In this document: positions 1-13,129 of the stretch, one piece after another
Layout: each line of letters begins with the position of its first letter
Numbering within the stretch: the first letter of the stretch is position 1
Source: Diphasiastrum complanatum
Taxonomy: Eukaryota > Streptophyta > Lycopodiopsida > Lycopodiales > Lycopodiaceae
Direction: 5' to 3'
Assembly: GCA_029204225.1 (NCBI GenBank)
Contig: CM055109.1
Coordinates: 17,231,590 to 17,295,589, forward strand
Length of the DNA: 64,000 bases
Translations under genes and position numbers: made by a program
Notes under the pieces: generated by a model
Database searches by the model: none
The model's input: only the letters and a program-made list of their open reading frames with translations
What the model was told of the DNA's origin: nothing

Positions 1-1582
1 ATTTCAAAGCATCCCATTTCATTGTCTTGTCATACAAAGTAATAAACACCATGAATCTTAAAGGTAAAAAACAAGTCACCTCATGTCTACTACTACTTTC
101 CAAAAAGTATTCAAAGATAGTAGACTCTCCAATGCTCACCACCCTTGCAAGATGCACACTTGAATGGACAATTTGCATGCAATTTGATGACTCGGCCATT
201 GTCATTGAGGACTCCCTTGGAACTCTCATGCTTTGAGGCTGATCCTCAAGATCTTCCTCCTTTTGATGCTCCTCCTCAATGCAAGCAAGATCACACTTTG
301 CCAAGATCTCCTCTTGAGTGATCTCCTCCTTTGCCAAGCTCATTCTTTCAAAAGAAACACTAGCTTCCAACTTAAACAATCTTCCATGTTTAAATCCCTT
401 TGCAATGCAAACATCATTCTTCAAGATGAAGCAAACACCATGCTTAAAGTGGACATCCAAACCACTTTCTAAGAGTAGACCAACACTAAGCATATTCTTG
501 GTGATTGACGGTACATAAAGGACATTTTCTAGATCCATGCATTTTGAGGATTCTAGATACAAAGAGATGGTGCCAACACCATCTATCCTACACTCTTCAT
601 CATTTGTAGTAAAGACAAACTTTTTAACATCATTGAAAGAGTGTAAGGTTGAGAAAAAGTCCTTTTCACAAGACATGTGGGAGCTAGCCCCAGTGTCGAT
701 CCACCAATTGTCTCTTGAATTGCTATTGCTTGTTGGTGAGGATGTAGATGCCATCAAAAATACATCTACTTTATCCTCCTCCTCCTCCTCCTTTGCAAGG
801 TTTCCTTGTTTGTCCTCCTCCACTTGTGCTCTTAGCCTCTTGTAGCATTCAGATGCATAATGCCCCTTCTTTCCACAAAAGAAGCATTTTTGCTTTGACT
901 TGTCCTTTGCGCTTGATGCATCATCCTCTTCGTTGGCCTCCTTTGGATGCTTCTTCTTTCCATTGGTCTTCTTTTTGCCCTTGAATGAGAAATTGGCTTT
1001 CTCATCACCATCTTGCAAAGACAAGGAGCTCATCCTAGATTTTGCATGGAGCATCCTACACTCTTCAGCCACTAATACACTGGGAAGTTTTTCTATAGTT
1101 GGCAAAGTGTCTTGGATGGCAAAACTTTGGACCAAATTTGCAAAGTCATCTCCTAGACCATTAAGAACAATTTGTACAAGCTCTCCATCATACTTGATTC
1201 TGAGTACATAATTCTGTGCACTCTCCTCACTTCTCTTCATGCTTTGCAAAATCTGATTTCTAAGCATAAGAACTCTAAAAGTGTGGCTAGACTCATAGAT
1301 TGATTTTAAAGACTCCCAAGCCTCTTTAGCACTAGTACATGCTGATACTTCTCTCAACAAATCATTGCTCACATTCATCTTCACACAATGAAGTGCAAGC
1401 CTAGATCTCTTCTTGTATCTAGCTAACTCTTGTGCACCTAGAGGTTCATCTCCATCTTCAATCAAGAACTCATAAAGGTCTTGGAGCACCAAGAGTGACT
1501 CCATCCTAACCTTCCAAATAGCATAATTTGTAGAATTCAACCTCTCACTAGCTTCTAGAAGGTATGCTCCAGCAGATCCCAT
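1..1582 (-). CDS. Ty1/copia gag-pol polyprotein, N-terminal part (runs off window)
   Basis: Reading down from the ATG at 1582, the minus strand stays open for about 527 codons to the window edge. It begins with a Copia Gag domain (SERLNSTNYAIWKVRM near residue 12, then ESAQNYVLR). A CCHC zinc knuckle follows (CFFCGKKGHYASEC, about residues 225-240), then an E/D-rich linker and the aspartic protease core (WWIDTGASSHMS, about residues 285-297). The last part corresponds to the protease-to-integrase region. Gag packages element RNA into particles and the protease cleaves the polyprotein. I saw no stop or frameshift. The upstream leader, primer site and LTR are all in place. RT and integrase would lie beyond the left edge, so full intactness cannot be judged. 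Confidence 0.88.
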   Translation of the reverse strand, partial: MGSAGAYLLEASERLNSTNYAIWKVRMESLLVLQDLYEFLIEDGDEPLGAQELARYKKRSRLALHCVKMNVSNDLLREVSACTSAKEAWESLKSIYESSHTFRVLMLRNQILQSMKRSEESAQNYVLRIKYDGELVQIVLNGLGDDFANLVQSFAIQDTLPTIEKLPSVLVAEECRMLHAKSRMSSLSLQDGDEKANFSFKGKKKTNGKKKHPKEANEEDDASSAKDKSKQKCFFCGKKGHYASECYKRLRAQVEEDKQGNLAKEEEEEDKVDVFLMASTSSPTSNSNSRDNWWIDTGASSHMSCEKDFFSTLHSFNDVKKFVFTTNDEECRIDGVGTISLYLESSKCMDLENVLYVPSITKNMLSVGLLLESGLDVHFKHGVCFILKNDVCIAKGFKHGRLFKLEASVSFERMSLAKEEITQEEILAKCDLACIEEEHQKEEDLEDQPQSMRVPRESSMTMAESSNCMQIVHSSVHLARVVSIGESTIFEYFLESSSRHEVTCFLPLRFMVFITLYDKTMKWDALK

Positions 1583-1605
1583 CTTACTAGTGACTTCTAC
1601 AAACA

Positions 1606-1947
1606 AGAAATAGATTTGATTGACTTGAAACTCACAAAGGTCTCACACTTGCAGTGTTTCACTCAAATTTGATTTCTAATCCAACAAATGGACTTATAAT
1701 CACAGTTCTATCACTCCCTCACAAAGTTGGAATGAAGATAAGATGAAGTGAAAACTACTTTCAAACAAATCTTGCCAAGAAATGGATTTGATTGTCTCTA
1801 GAAACTCACTAAGGTCTCTCTCTTGTAGTTTTTCACTCAAATTAGATTTCTAATCCAACAAATGGACTTATAATCTCAGTTCTAGCACTCCCTCACAAAG
1901 TTGGAATGAAGATAAGATGATGTGAAATCTACTTACAATCGAATCTT
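1606..1947. repeat. Tandem duplication (2 x ~172 bp) in Copia leader
   Basis: Two adjacent direct copies start at 1606 (AGAAATAGATTTGATTG) and 1778 (AGAAATGGATTTGATTG). Both contain CTAATCCAACAAATGGAC and CAAAGTTGGAATGAAG, and they differ at a modest number of positions. They lie between the primer site and the gag ATG of the minus-strand Copia element, so they form part of its untranslated leader. Confidence 0.8.
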
Positions 1948-2373
1948 GCCAATTTTGGCTATTTTTGGACAAAAAAATGACTTAATCTCTTTCTTCCTTC
2001 TTGGTGTACTTTCAAGACCTGTTTTTAACCTTAATAGGACTTGAACTCAGCCTAGATTAATTAGATTCCATGAAACAAATTCAAATCTAATCAATGGCAA
2101 ATGATCTTGGTAGATTATCCTAGGATCTCCACCAAAAATTACACCAATAGCTCACAAATTGAATTTTTTGGATCAAATGAATACCATGCATTAAATGCAG
2201 GTTCAGAGGTGCCCACACATGTGGAAAGTACGGATTTGGACCCCTACCAAGTTTGGGATCAAATCTCCTCACCAAAATCAAGATTCTAGCTTGCCCTCTC
2301 AATACTAGTTTTTAGCACCAAAACTTGCTAAAAATGGATTTGCATTAGATCAATGGCTTATGCTCTTGTACTT

Positions 2374-2386
2374 GGCTTTGATACCA
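2374..2386 (-). promoter_or_regulatory. Copia primer-binding site (initiator Met tRNA type)
   Basis: The minus strand reads TGGTATCAAAGCC directly after the LTR end TTTCACA. This matches the plant Copia primer site complementary to the 3' end of initiator methionine tRNA (usual form TGGTATCAGAGCC), with one difference. Reverse transcription of the element to the left would start here. Confidence 0.85.
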
Positions 2387-3088
2387 TGTGAAAGTACTGT
2401 ACTTTAGGACCATAAATGGATCTACAAAAGATCCACAAGAGTGATTGGATGCTTGCTTAACAATGTATCAAAAAACTAGACACAAAATAGTTGATCTAGA
2501 TTGGCAATTTGACAAACAACAAGCATTCACAATCAAAAGCATTGATCAACATTGAAATCCGAGACCACACGTGTGTACTACAGGCTGTAGTACGGCCTTC
2601 AACCTGAGAAACAAGTAGAAATTGATTTGGTTTCATTTGGATCACAAAAACTCAATGTACATAGTGAACTAGCTTGAGATTGCCAATGAGCTCCAAAAAT
2701 TTTCTATCTTCTCACTATGGGAGCTTGGAATACATAGCAAATTCGACTTCCTTCTTGAAGTTAGGTGGATTTCCAGCATGTAATAAGGAAGTTAACTCAC
2801 CCTTCTTGCCCTAAAATGAAACCCTAGCCTAGATCCTAAAGTTATGCTTGGTAGGTAGCTAGTTGGTCAAATTTTCACCTTAAACTTAGGTGTAGTTCCT
2901 ATAAAGTAGGGATGACCACCAAATAGACATGATCAACTCTCTTGAATTGACCTAACCTACATTAGGATGGGTTTTCCATGTGGCATCATGGCCTCACATG
3001 TGCGGGACCCACTTGTGTACACAATTTACACTATTCTACATGGTTTTTTTATCAAGCTAGATTTGCCAATTTTTGGCAATTCTTCACA
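2387..3088 (-). repeat. Copia 5' LTR (copy A)
   Basis: On the minus strand this ~702-bp block starts TGTGAAGAATTGCC and ends CTTTCACA, giving TG...CA termini with inverted TGTGAA/TTCACA. It abuts the primer-binding site. Related copies lie at 5943-6487 and 8998-9675 and share internal stretches such as AATCTAGCTTGATC. It is the 5' LTR of the element whose gag runs off the left edge. Confidence 0.85.
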
Positions 3089-3137
3089 TATATTACACCT
3101 TATTAACCTTGTAATCTTTCTGAAAAATTCTTGAAAA

Positions 3138-3700
3138 ATGGCAGATTCAGATTTTGAGCATGAAGTTCAGTTACCCCAATGTCCTATCATTAGAAGAACT
3201 CCTCGTTTAGCTGCCTAGGTATAATGAATTATTAGATCCAATTAGATTTCTTAAAATCTTTACTGAATCTTGCGAAGTCTATGGTGAAGTTAATCCAAAA
3301 GACAAACTTAAACTATTTCTTATGACCTTGACTGGTGCTGCTTAAGATTGATTTTCATCAATACTTGACAGAATGATCTGATTGGGAAGTAGTGAAAGCT
3401 GCATTGATATTGAAATTTAAATCTAAATATTTTTTGGAACATCCTTTCATGTTATTAAACAAGATTAAAATGGGAAAGAAAGAAATGATTCACAATTATA
3501 TTGAATGAATCAAACATCTTAGATCGGAGTGCAAACCAAATCTCTTTACTGATGAAGCCATGATCATGTGGTTCTTAGCCGACTTACCAAAGAGAATCAG
3601 ACGTGAACTCAAACGTCGAGGAGATTACATGTCATTGCAACAGGCAACGGATGATGCAATATGTGAAGAAGATGAGGAGTTAGATGACGAAATCTTTTCT
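3138..3700 (+). pseudogene. Decayed retrotransposon gag (Ty3/gypsy-like)
   Basis: From an ATG at 3138 the plus strand gives Gag-like sequence with several in-frame stops. Recognisable pieces include a capsid-like stretch (RFLKIFTESCEVYGEVNPKD), a KLKLFLMTLTGAA block and WFLADLPKRIRRELKRR near 3570-3620. The order resembles the Retrotrans_gag domain that packages element RNA. Stops and a small frameshift show it is no longer coding. No protease or RT follows, so it is an isolated fragment just outside the LTR at 2387-3088. The superfamily assignment is an inference from overall character. Confidence 0.55.
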
Positions 3701-4222
3701 CGACACCCAAGTGGCCCAGTATCATACCAATGATGGTTATCTTTTGGAGGCCATTCGTGAGCCAACCCTAGAAGCCATTGCCCACCTCCTCAGCAACTTC
3801 ATTATGGTTGGGAACCTACGGAAGGAGAAGATTTCCTCACAGATCCTCCACCATTTGGTTGAGTCTAACTATGAGTTAGAAAAGAGGAATGTCCAACCAT
3901 ACGACTGGTACAAGATAGTATTTGGAGAGTTGAAGAGAGCCATTAAGAGTAATACAAAAAATCAATTTGTTGTTGGCTCTCTTCTCTCATCCTTGATTGC
4001 GTCCTATCTATTGTCATTTGTGCAATTCAAACGGACATGAGACAACATTTTGTTCGTTTAATTTTTGGATTATTCAACAAAGGTATTCTAAGTTTGGTTA
4101 TCAAGAAAATCTTAGATGATAAAGTCCATGGCCTTGGATTTTCAGAACCACTAGCCTTACCTACTCCTCCAGTACAACAAACTCCCCATAGCCTAGAATG
4201 TTCAAAACACAAAATCTCTTAA
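3684..4222 (+). other. Unassigned open stretch, two overlapping ORFs
   Basis: A 118-codon ORF (3684-4040) follows the decayed gag directly, overlapping its last codons, and continues in a second frame to 4219. The text is not low complexity (for example HLLSNFIMVGNLRKEKISSQ), but I recognise no domain. It may be the continuation of the retroelement Gag or unrelated DNA. No function is assigned. Confidence 0.25.
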
Positions 4223-4224
4223 TA

Positions 4225-5127
4225 AAAATGAATTTATGCCCTCTTAAGTAATGTGATAATACCTTAACAACCACAATCAATGTTTCACCAGCAGGGCTGT
4301 ACTTCGGATGAGCAATGCGTACCTCGTTATTTTGAATATGTTGCAAGTAATGACCAGTCCATTGTCCATGTGCAATGTGCTTGAGTGCTGTTGGATACCT
4401 TCTTCTCAAAAAACAAAATCATCTCTAATAAGTGTCATCTGTATACAACAACACGGGTTACTAAGTAACCATGGCCATAAAAAAATTTGACAACTCAAAT
4501 GTAATTTCAAAAGAATAAAACGTACAAGTTCTTCATTATTTGCTCCAACTAGATCTGAATGATCTATATCATGACCCCCATTATAAGAAGATTCATTTGT
4601 AGAATTCATTATTGATGCAACAATTGTGATTGAAGTGCAGCAAACTCTCCTCAAAGAGAGTACATTGTCCGTGCTCATGGATATCTAATATGGCCTTTTG
4701 TAGACAAGCCTCACTAGTAAAAAAAAGAATTCATCTTCTAAATAATCAACACCAAACACTAGACACTAAGACACTAAGACATTAGTCTCAAAATCTATGA
4801 TATCTAGTGGTAGCACTAGATATGAACTATAAGACTTTATCTTTTTTATAATTAAAAAACTTGCAAAAGTCAGCAGTTAGTACTATACACATCCTCATTA
4901 ACGTAGTATCTTGGAAGATAAAATAAGAACTTGGTTTATACATCAAAATTGTCTTCCTATAAGACATAACTTGATTTATATAGGCCACTCTCATTTTGTA
5001 TGCATCTACATTGTTGAGATCACTCTCTCTTTCAAGGGTGCCAATAAGAAGACTAATGTCTATGTGCGAGGAATCATATACAGAGGTAGAGGTCTCATAA
5101 TGTTCAACCATTGGTGGCTCAGCCTCC
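4225..5127 (-). pseudogene. Possible exons of an unrecognised, probably decayed gene
   Basis: Two minus-strand blocks look like exons. One runs from about 5127, after a pyrimidine-rich acceptor ending TTCTAAAG, and reads EAEPPMVEHYETSTSVYDSS onward for about 52 codons to a possible GT donor near 4970. The other, about 4400-4270, contains RRYPTALKHIAHGQWTGHYL and EVRIAHPKYSPAGETL and ends at AAG followed by GTATTA, a good donor. A weaker open segment lies at 4540-4678. I do not recognise a family. The pieces could be a host gene, a pseudogene or an uncharacterised transposon. Confidence 0.3.
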
Positions 5128-5129
5128 TT

Positions 5130-5942
5130 TAGAATTTGAAGAATTAAAAATAAATAGATCATGTTTTGTACTCAAGATATCTACATTTTCGCTTGCATAT
5201 ACTACATGATGTGAAGTTTTTGAATTGATCAGTAAGTACATCTTATCTAATCTTTGTTTCTAACCTAAAGCGAGACACACAAGGTCCTTGAGATGCATAA
5301 AAGAGAGCACCCCATATGATACTACAAGAATGGTCAAGAAATCCAATATAATGCTCATAAAAAACTTGAATATTTTATTGAGCTATTGAAAAACATGCAA
5401 AAATGGGCAAAATAAAAATTTGTAATACTCAACATTATTCTTATGTCAATTTCACTCAAAAACATTGATAGAGCATGGTCCCTATCAAAGTGTGAAGTAT
5501 AAGACATATCTACTAGTGAAATCAAAGATACTCTCTCTCCTAGTCTTTGATGTGTGGATAGGACAGAGTATTCTCACAAGTTCGCGAGGTCGGATCTTGA
5601 TCCAAATGGCTGAAAGAGTAATGTGAGGGAGCTTACAACTTGGGAAAAACAAAAATCAATCAATCAATAACTCTTGGAGCCTTATGTAGGTTCATTTATG
5701 GTCCTTTGTATTGTACTTTCAACACTTACTTCGTATCGAATATCAACCATTCATTTTGGCAAGAGCAGAACATTAGCATCCACTTAGCAACCTCGTTGAG
5801 CTTTGATTTTCTTAATCTGATCTCGCCAATTTGGTACAATCAAAATTTGTTAGTGAGGAATCAACTGCCAAGTCGACGAAGATAGAATAAAATTGAATTT
5901 CTAGATCTAAGAAAATTTGATTCTACTCTCTCAAGGCTCTTT
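5130..5942. other. No recognised feature
   Basis: This is AT-rich sequence with only short open frames on either strand. I recognised no protein domain, RNA gene, LTR terminus or clear repeat. Its right edge meets the truncated Copia LTR copy B. Confidence 0.5.
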
Positions 5943-6487
5943 CTAGAACTAAATTTGATCAAACATGGAATTCCAACCCCACATGTGTGTGGTACGGACT
6001 CCAGTACAACCTATTATCAAAGATTAAGTGGAATCAAGTTTAGATACCGAAGCATTCACAAAAACTCAAGACAAATGTGTAGAAACCTCAAGATTGCCAA
6101 TGTGCTCCAAAAATTCCATCTCCTCACTATGGAATGATGGATTGTATATACAAAAGGATCTTCGCCACCTCGAGTTAGGTGAAAATACAGCATGTAATAA
6201 GGAAGATGATTGACTATTTTTGCCCTAATTTGTCAATCTAACCTAACCCTAGAGTTTTGCCAAGTTGGTGGCTAGGTTGGTTATCCACCTCCATGATTCA
6301 AGGAATTTGGCCCTATAATTTAGGAATTATGATCAAACAAGCCTAACTAACCCTATGAATGAGATATAACCTATCTAGAATAGCCTACACACGTGGAAAC
6401 ATGGATTCACATATGTGGTACCCACCTATGTACAATCTACATGGTTTTGATCAAGCTAGATTTGTCAATTTTTGGCAACTTCTCACA
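5943..6487 (-). repeat. Truncated Copia LTR (copy B, 3' LTR)
   Basis: The minus strand starts TGTGAGAAGTTGCC at 6487 and matches copies A and C up to about 5943. There the similarity stops before the expected TTTCA(A)CA end. It lies downstream of the decayed Copia body at 6490-8984 in the same orientation, so it is best read as that element's 3' LTR with the end lost. Confidence 0.7.
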
Positions 6488-6489
6488 CT

Positions 6490-7959
6490 CATCCTCAAAT
6501 TTAGCTTGATCTATCTACAACTCTCTTTGCTTGATGAATGAACCTTTAGGAGTGTCTAAAAAATCTAGTTACAAACAAGGAACTTTTGAGACTACAATAG
6601 AGAATGATGTCCATGAAGTATCTTTTACCACCTCTTAAAGGATCCCTTACATGATGTTCCATTATTGTGTCTATATACATGTAGCACACTTCAAAGCTAA
6701 ACATCATGCCAAGCTATGAATTTCAAGGCATTTTGTCCACTTGATAATACATGAATTAAGCTATGAAGTGCATAGATAATGTTTCCAAAAACAACTTGCC
6801 TTGCTTGATTCATATGATTGAGCCTTCATGGCTCCAAACCCAATTCTAGATTAGATTTGTCAAAATTTCTTGCATCATCTTCATGAAAGAGGAGATAATT
6901 AGCATATAATGCAAGAATGAATGTTGATCCATCATTAAACATAAGGATAAGAACTGGATTATGTTCTCTCAAAATGGATTTAAGAGAGTAAAGAAAGACT
7001 TTGAGTTAAATATGCCAAGGACTTGGCTCTACCTCCATGATCTTGATGATCTCTCGTCTTCAAGAACCTTGGCTCACATAGAGCAACACCAAATAGATTG
7101 ATGAATTCATGAGAGATGTCACTCTCCTCACCTTTCCTTCCTTCACCAATGAACTTGAGCCTTGATATCTCCATCTTGGACTTTGAAGGTCTCCTTGGAG
7201 TTCTTGGCCCTTCACTTTTTCAAGTTTGTTGGTCTTTCACTCATGAAAGATCACATTTCCACCATTGACAACTTCTTTTGTGAAAAACATGTAGATTCTA
7301 CAATCTCTACTTGAAGAGCAAAACACTACCATTATTCCTATCATTGAAGTAGGATAATTTGGTCCTTATATTGGAATAATCATGTACAAAGCATGTAGAC
7401 TCAAAGAATCTCAAGTACTTTATGACACCATTTTCCAAACTATTCCACAAATACTTATCCAATGAAATTGCTTTATCAACAACAAATGTAGATTGAAAGC
7501 ATTCAACTTCATTGCCTTGTCATATCTACATAAAGTACTAAACATCATCAATCTCAAAGATAAGAGACAAGTCACTTCATGTCTACTAACATTATCTATG
7601 AACAAATCAAAGATAGCAGCATCTCCAATGCTCTCCGCCCTTGCAAGATGCACACTTGAATGGAAATTTTGCATGTAATTTGATGACTTGGCCTTTGTCA
7701 TTGAGGATCTCCTTGGAGCTCTTGGATTTTGAGGCTGATCCTCAAGATCTTTCTCTCTTTGATGCTCCTCCTCAATTCTAGCAAGATCACAATTTGAAAA
7801 GGTCTCCACTTGAGTGATCTCTTCCTTTGCCAAGTTCACACTCTCAAAAGAAACATTAGCTTTCGACTTAAACAATCTTCCTTCCACTAGCTTCCATGGA
7901 AAAAATATTGTGCTACACAAAGTACACAAATGTGAATTGTGAGAAGAGGTGAAAACCAA
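6490..7959 (-). pseudogene. Decayed Ty1/copia pol (same family as copy A)
   Basis: The minus-strand ORF 7959-7420 matches the protease-to-integrase linker of copy A (KEEITQ, IEEEHQREKDLEDQPQ, SRHEVTCLL), so the two belong to one family. Gag, zinc knuckle and protease core are missing between the leader and about 7895. Toward 6490, broken RT-like text appears (PVLILMFNDGSTFILALYAN, where the YVDD core should be), with stops and shifts. Copia Pol would carry protease, integrase, RT and RNase H. Here only remnants remain between LTR C and LTR B. Confidence 0.65.
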
Positions 7960-8984
7960 GGTGTTTGCAACCTTATGGTGACTTACACAAAGTTATATCA
8001 AGATCCACAATGGTCTTGATCACTATCTACTTCACTCTCCTCACCAATGTTAATAATGCTTGAAAAAATTGTCTTGCCTAATTCACCAAGAATAGAGCAC
8101 TCAAGCTTGAGCTAAGAATCAACTTTCTTAGATTCAAACACTACTTCTAGACTCACTTAGGTCTAATTCACTCTCTCCTTGAGATCTAGTAAGGATCAAA
8201 AGATATTTGAAGCTAGACTACTTGACAATTTTTCACTCTATTGACTACTCTTGAGAAAATCAATAAACACAAAGTAGATTGAACTTCTCGGCCCTCCCTA
8301 AGACCTTTTCCAAAATTTGCCTCACTAGCAACTCACTTGATGTTCACAAAGCCACAAGTGGCAAGATCCCCATGATCTTGATTCAAAAGAACACTTAGAA
8401 AGGATTCTACAGAGCAATGCTCAAAAAAAATTGGAAGGGATTGAAATCTAGAAATTCACAAAGATTTCACTTGTCTTGATTATCGCCAACTCTCACACTG
8501 CCTCACAAAGATAGAATGGAGATAAGATGAGATTCTATCAAAGAACTATCAGATCAAGTCAAATTTTTCAATTTTTGGACAAAAACATGGCTAAATCTCT
8601 CTTCCTCTTCTTGATAGTTCTTCAAGACCTGTAAAACACATTTAAAGGGTTTGAACTCGGCCTCAAATAATTAGATCTCATGACACTAAGCCAAATCTAA
8701 TTGATGGCAAACATATTTTGATGCTTTTCCTAGGTTTAGCACCAAAAAACTCATCAAGATGAGACAAAATCGAATTGCTTGGCTCTTGTGAAAAGTTTGA
8801 AGTTAAAAGCTGCTCCAAAGGTGCCCACGTGTGTGAGAAGTACAACTACTGACCCTCACCAAGTTTGGCTCCCAAATCTTCAATCTAAGACTTGATTCGA
8901 ACTTGCCCTCTCAAAACTAGCTTTCTAGCAACAACTTGCTAAAAATGAATTTGTCCTTTGATCAATGATTATCCTCTTGTGCTT
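7960..8984 (-). other. Copia leader of decayed copy
   Basis: This stretch between the primer site at 8985-8997 and the surviving pol fragment corresponds to the untranslated leader of copy A. It has shared phrases such as CTCACAAAG and AGATGGAGATAAGATGAG, but only one copy of the duplicated unit and a deleted gag. No open frame of note. Confidence 0.5.
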
Positions 8985-8997
8985 GGCTCTGATACCA
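8985..8997 (-). promoter_or_regulatory. Copia primer-binding site
   Basis: The minus strand reads TGGTATCAGAGCC directly after the LTR end TTTCAACA. This is the canonical plant initiator-Met-tRNA primer sequence. It sets the orientation of the decayed element as minus. Confidence 0.85.
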
Positions 8998-9675
8998 TGT
9001 TGAAAGTACAGTACAAAGGACCATAAATGAACCTACATAAGGCTCCAAGAGTTATTGATTGTTTGATACACCTATGTATTGCAAAACTAGTCACAAGATC
9101 TTGATCTAGAAAAGCAATATTGGATCCCATAATCAAGAGCAATCAAAACCATTGATTAAACATGGAATTACAACCCCACAAATGTGTGATATAGAGACTC
9201 TAGTACAACCTATTATCAGAGATTAAGTGGAATCAAGTTTAGATATCAAAGCATTCACAAAAACTCAAGAAAAATGTGTAGAAAATTCAAGATTGCCAAT
9301 GTGCTCCAAAAATTCTATCCCCTAACTATGGAATGCTTCTTGGTTTCCAAGGGGAGGCTCGAACCTGGGACCAAAGAAACTTTGGATGCCAAGCTAACCA
9401 GTTGAGCCCAACCCCGTTGGTCTAACTATGGAATGATGGATTGTATATACAAAAGGCTCTTCCCCACCTCGAGTTAGGTGAAAATCCAACATGTAATAAG
9501 GAAAATGATTGACTATTTTTGTCCTAATTTGCCAATCTAGTCTAATCCTAGAGTTTTGCCAAGTTGGTGGCTAGGTTGGTTATCCACCTCCATGATTCAA
9601 AAAATTTGGCCCTATAATTTAGTTGGGGCCCACCTATGTACAATCTACATGGTTTTAATCAAGCTAAATTTGCCC
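8998..9675 (-). repeat. Copia 5' LTR (copy C)
   Basis: The minus-strand LTR ends CTTTCAACA at 8998, next to the primer site, and is homologous to copies A and B (shared TAGCTTGATTAAAACC and CTTGGCAAAACTCTAG). The distal terminus near 9675 has diverged. An 86-bp insertion with a target duplication interrupts it at 9336-9421. Confidence 0.75.
9336..9421 (-). mobile_element. tRNA-derived SINE-like insertion with 14-bp target duplication
   Basis: An 86-bp block absent from sister LTR copy B is flanked by perfect 14-bp direct repeats CTAACTATGGAATG (9322-9335 and 9422-9435). On the minus strand it has an A-box-like GGGCTCAACTGG followed about 40 bp later by a perfect B-box-like GGTTCGAGCC. This is the layout of an internal RNA polymerase III promoter in a tRNA or tRNA-derived SINE. 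It ends CCAAGAAG, without a poly(A) tail. The flanking duplication and the empty site in the sister LTR show that it inserted. It is short for a plant SINE, so it may be a tRNA-like head or a reverse-transcribed tRNA. Confidence 0.75.
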
Positions 9676-9679
9676 ACTT

Positions 9680-13129
<3,450 letters not shown>

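Noticed and set aside
27-1211. Plus-strand frames of 60-100 codons
   Set aside because: They are antisense shadows of the minus-strand Copia gag-pol, which is open throughout with clear motifs.
9336-9421. Functional tRNA gene
   Set aside because: The A and B boxes are present but flanking 14-bp duplications show an insertion, and I could not fold a convincing acceptor stem and anticodon arm by eye.
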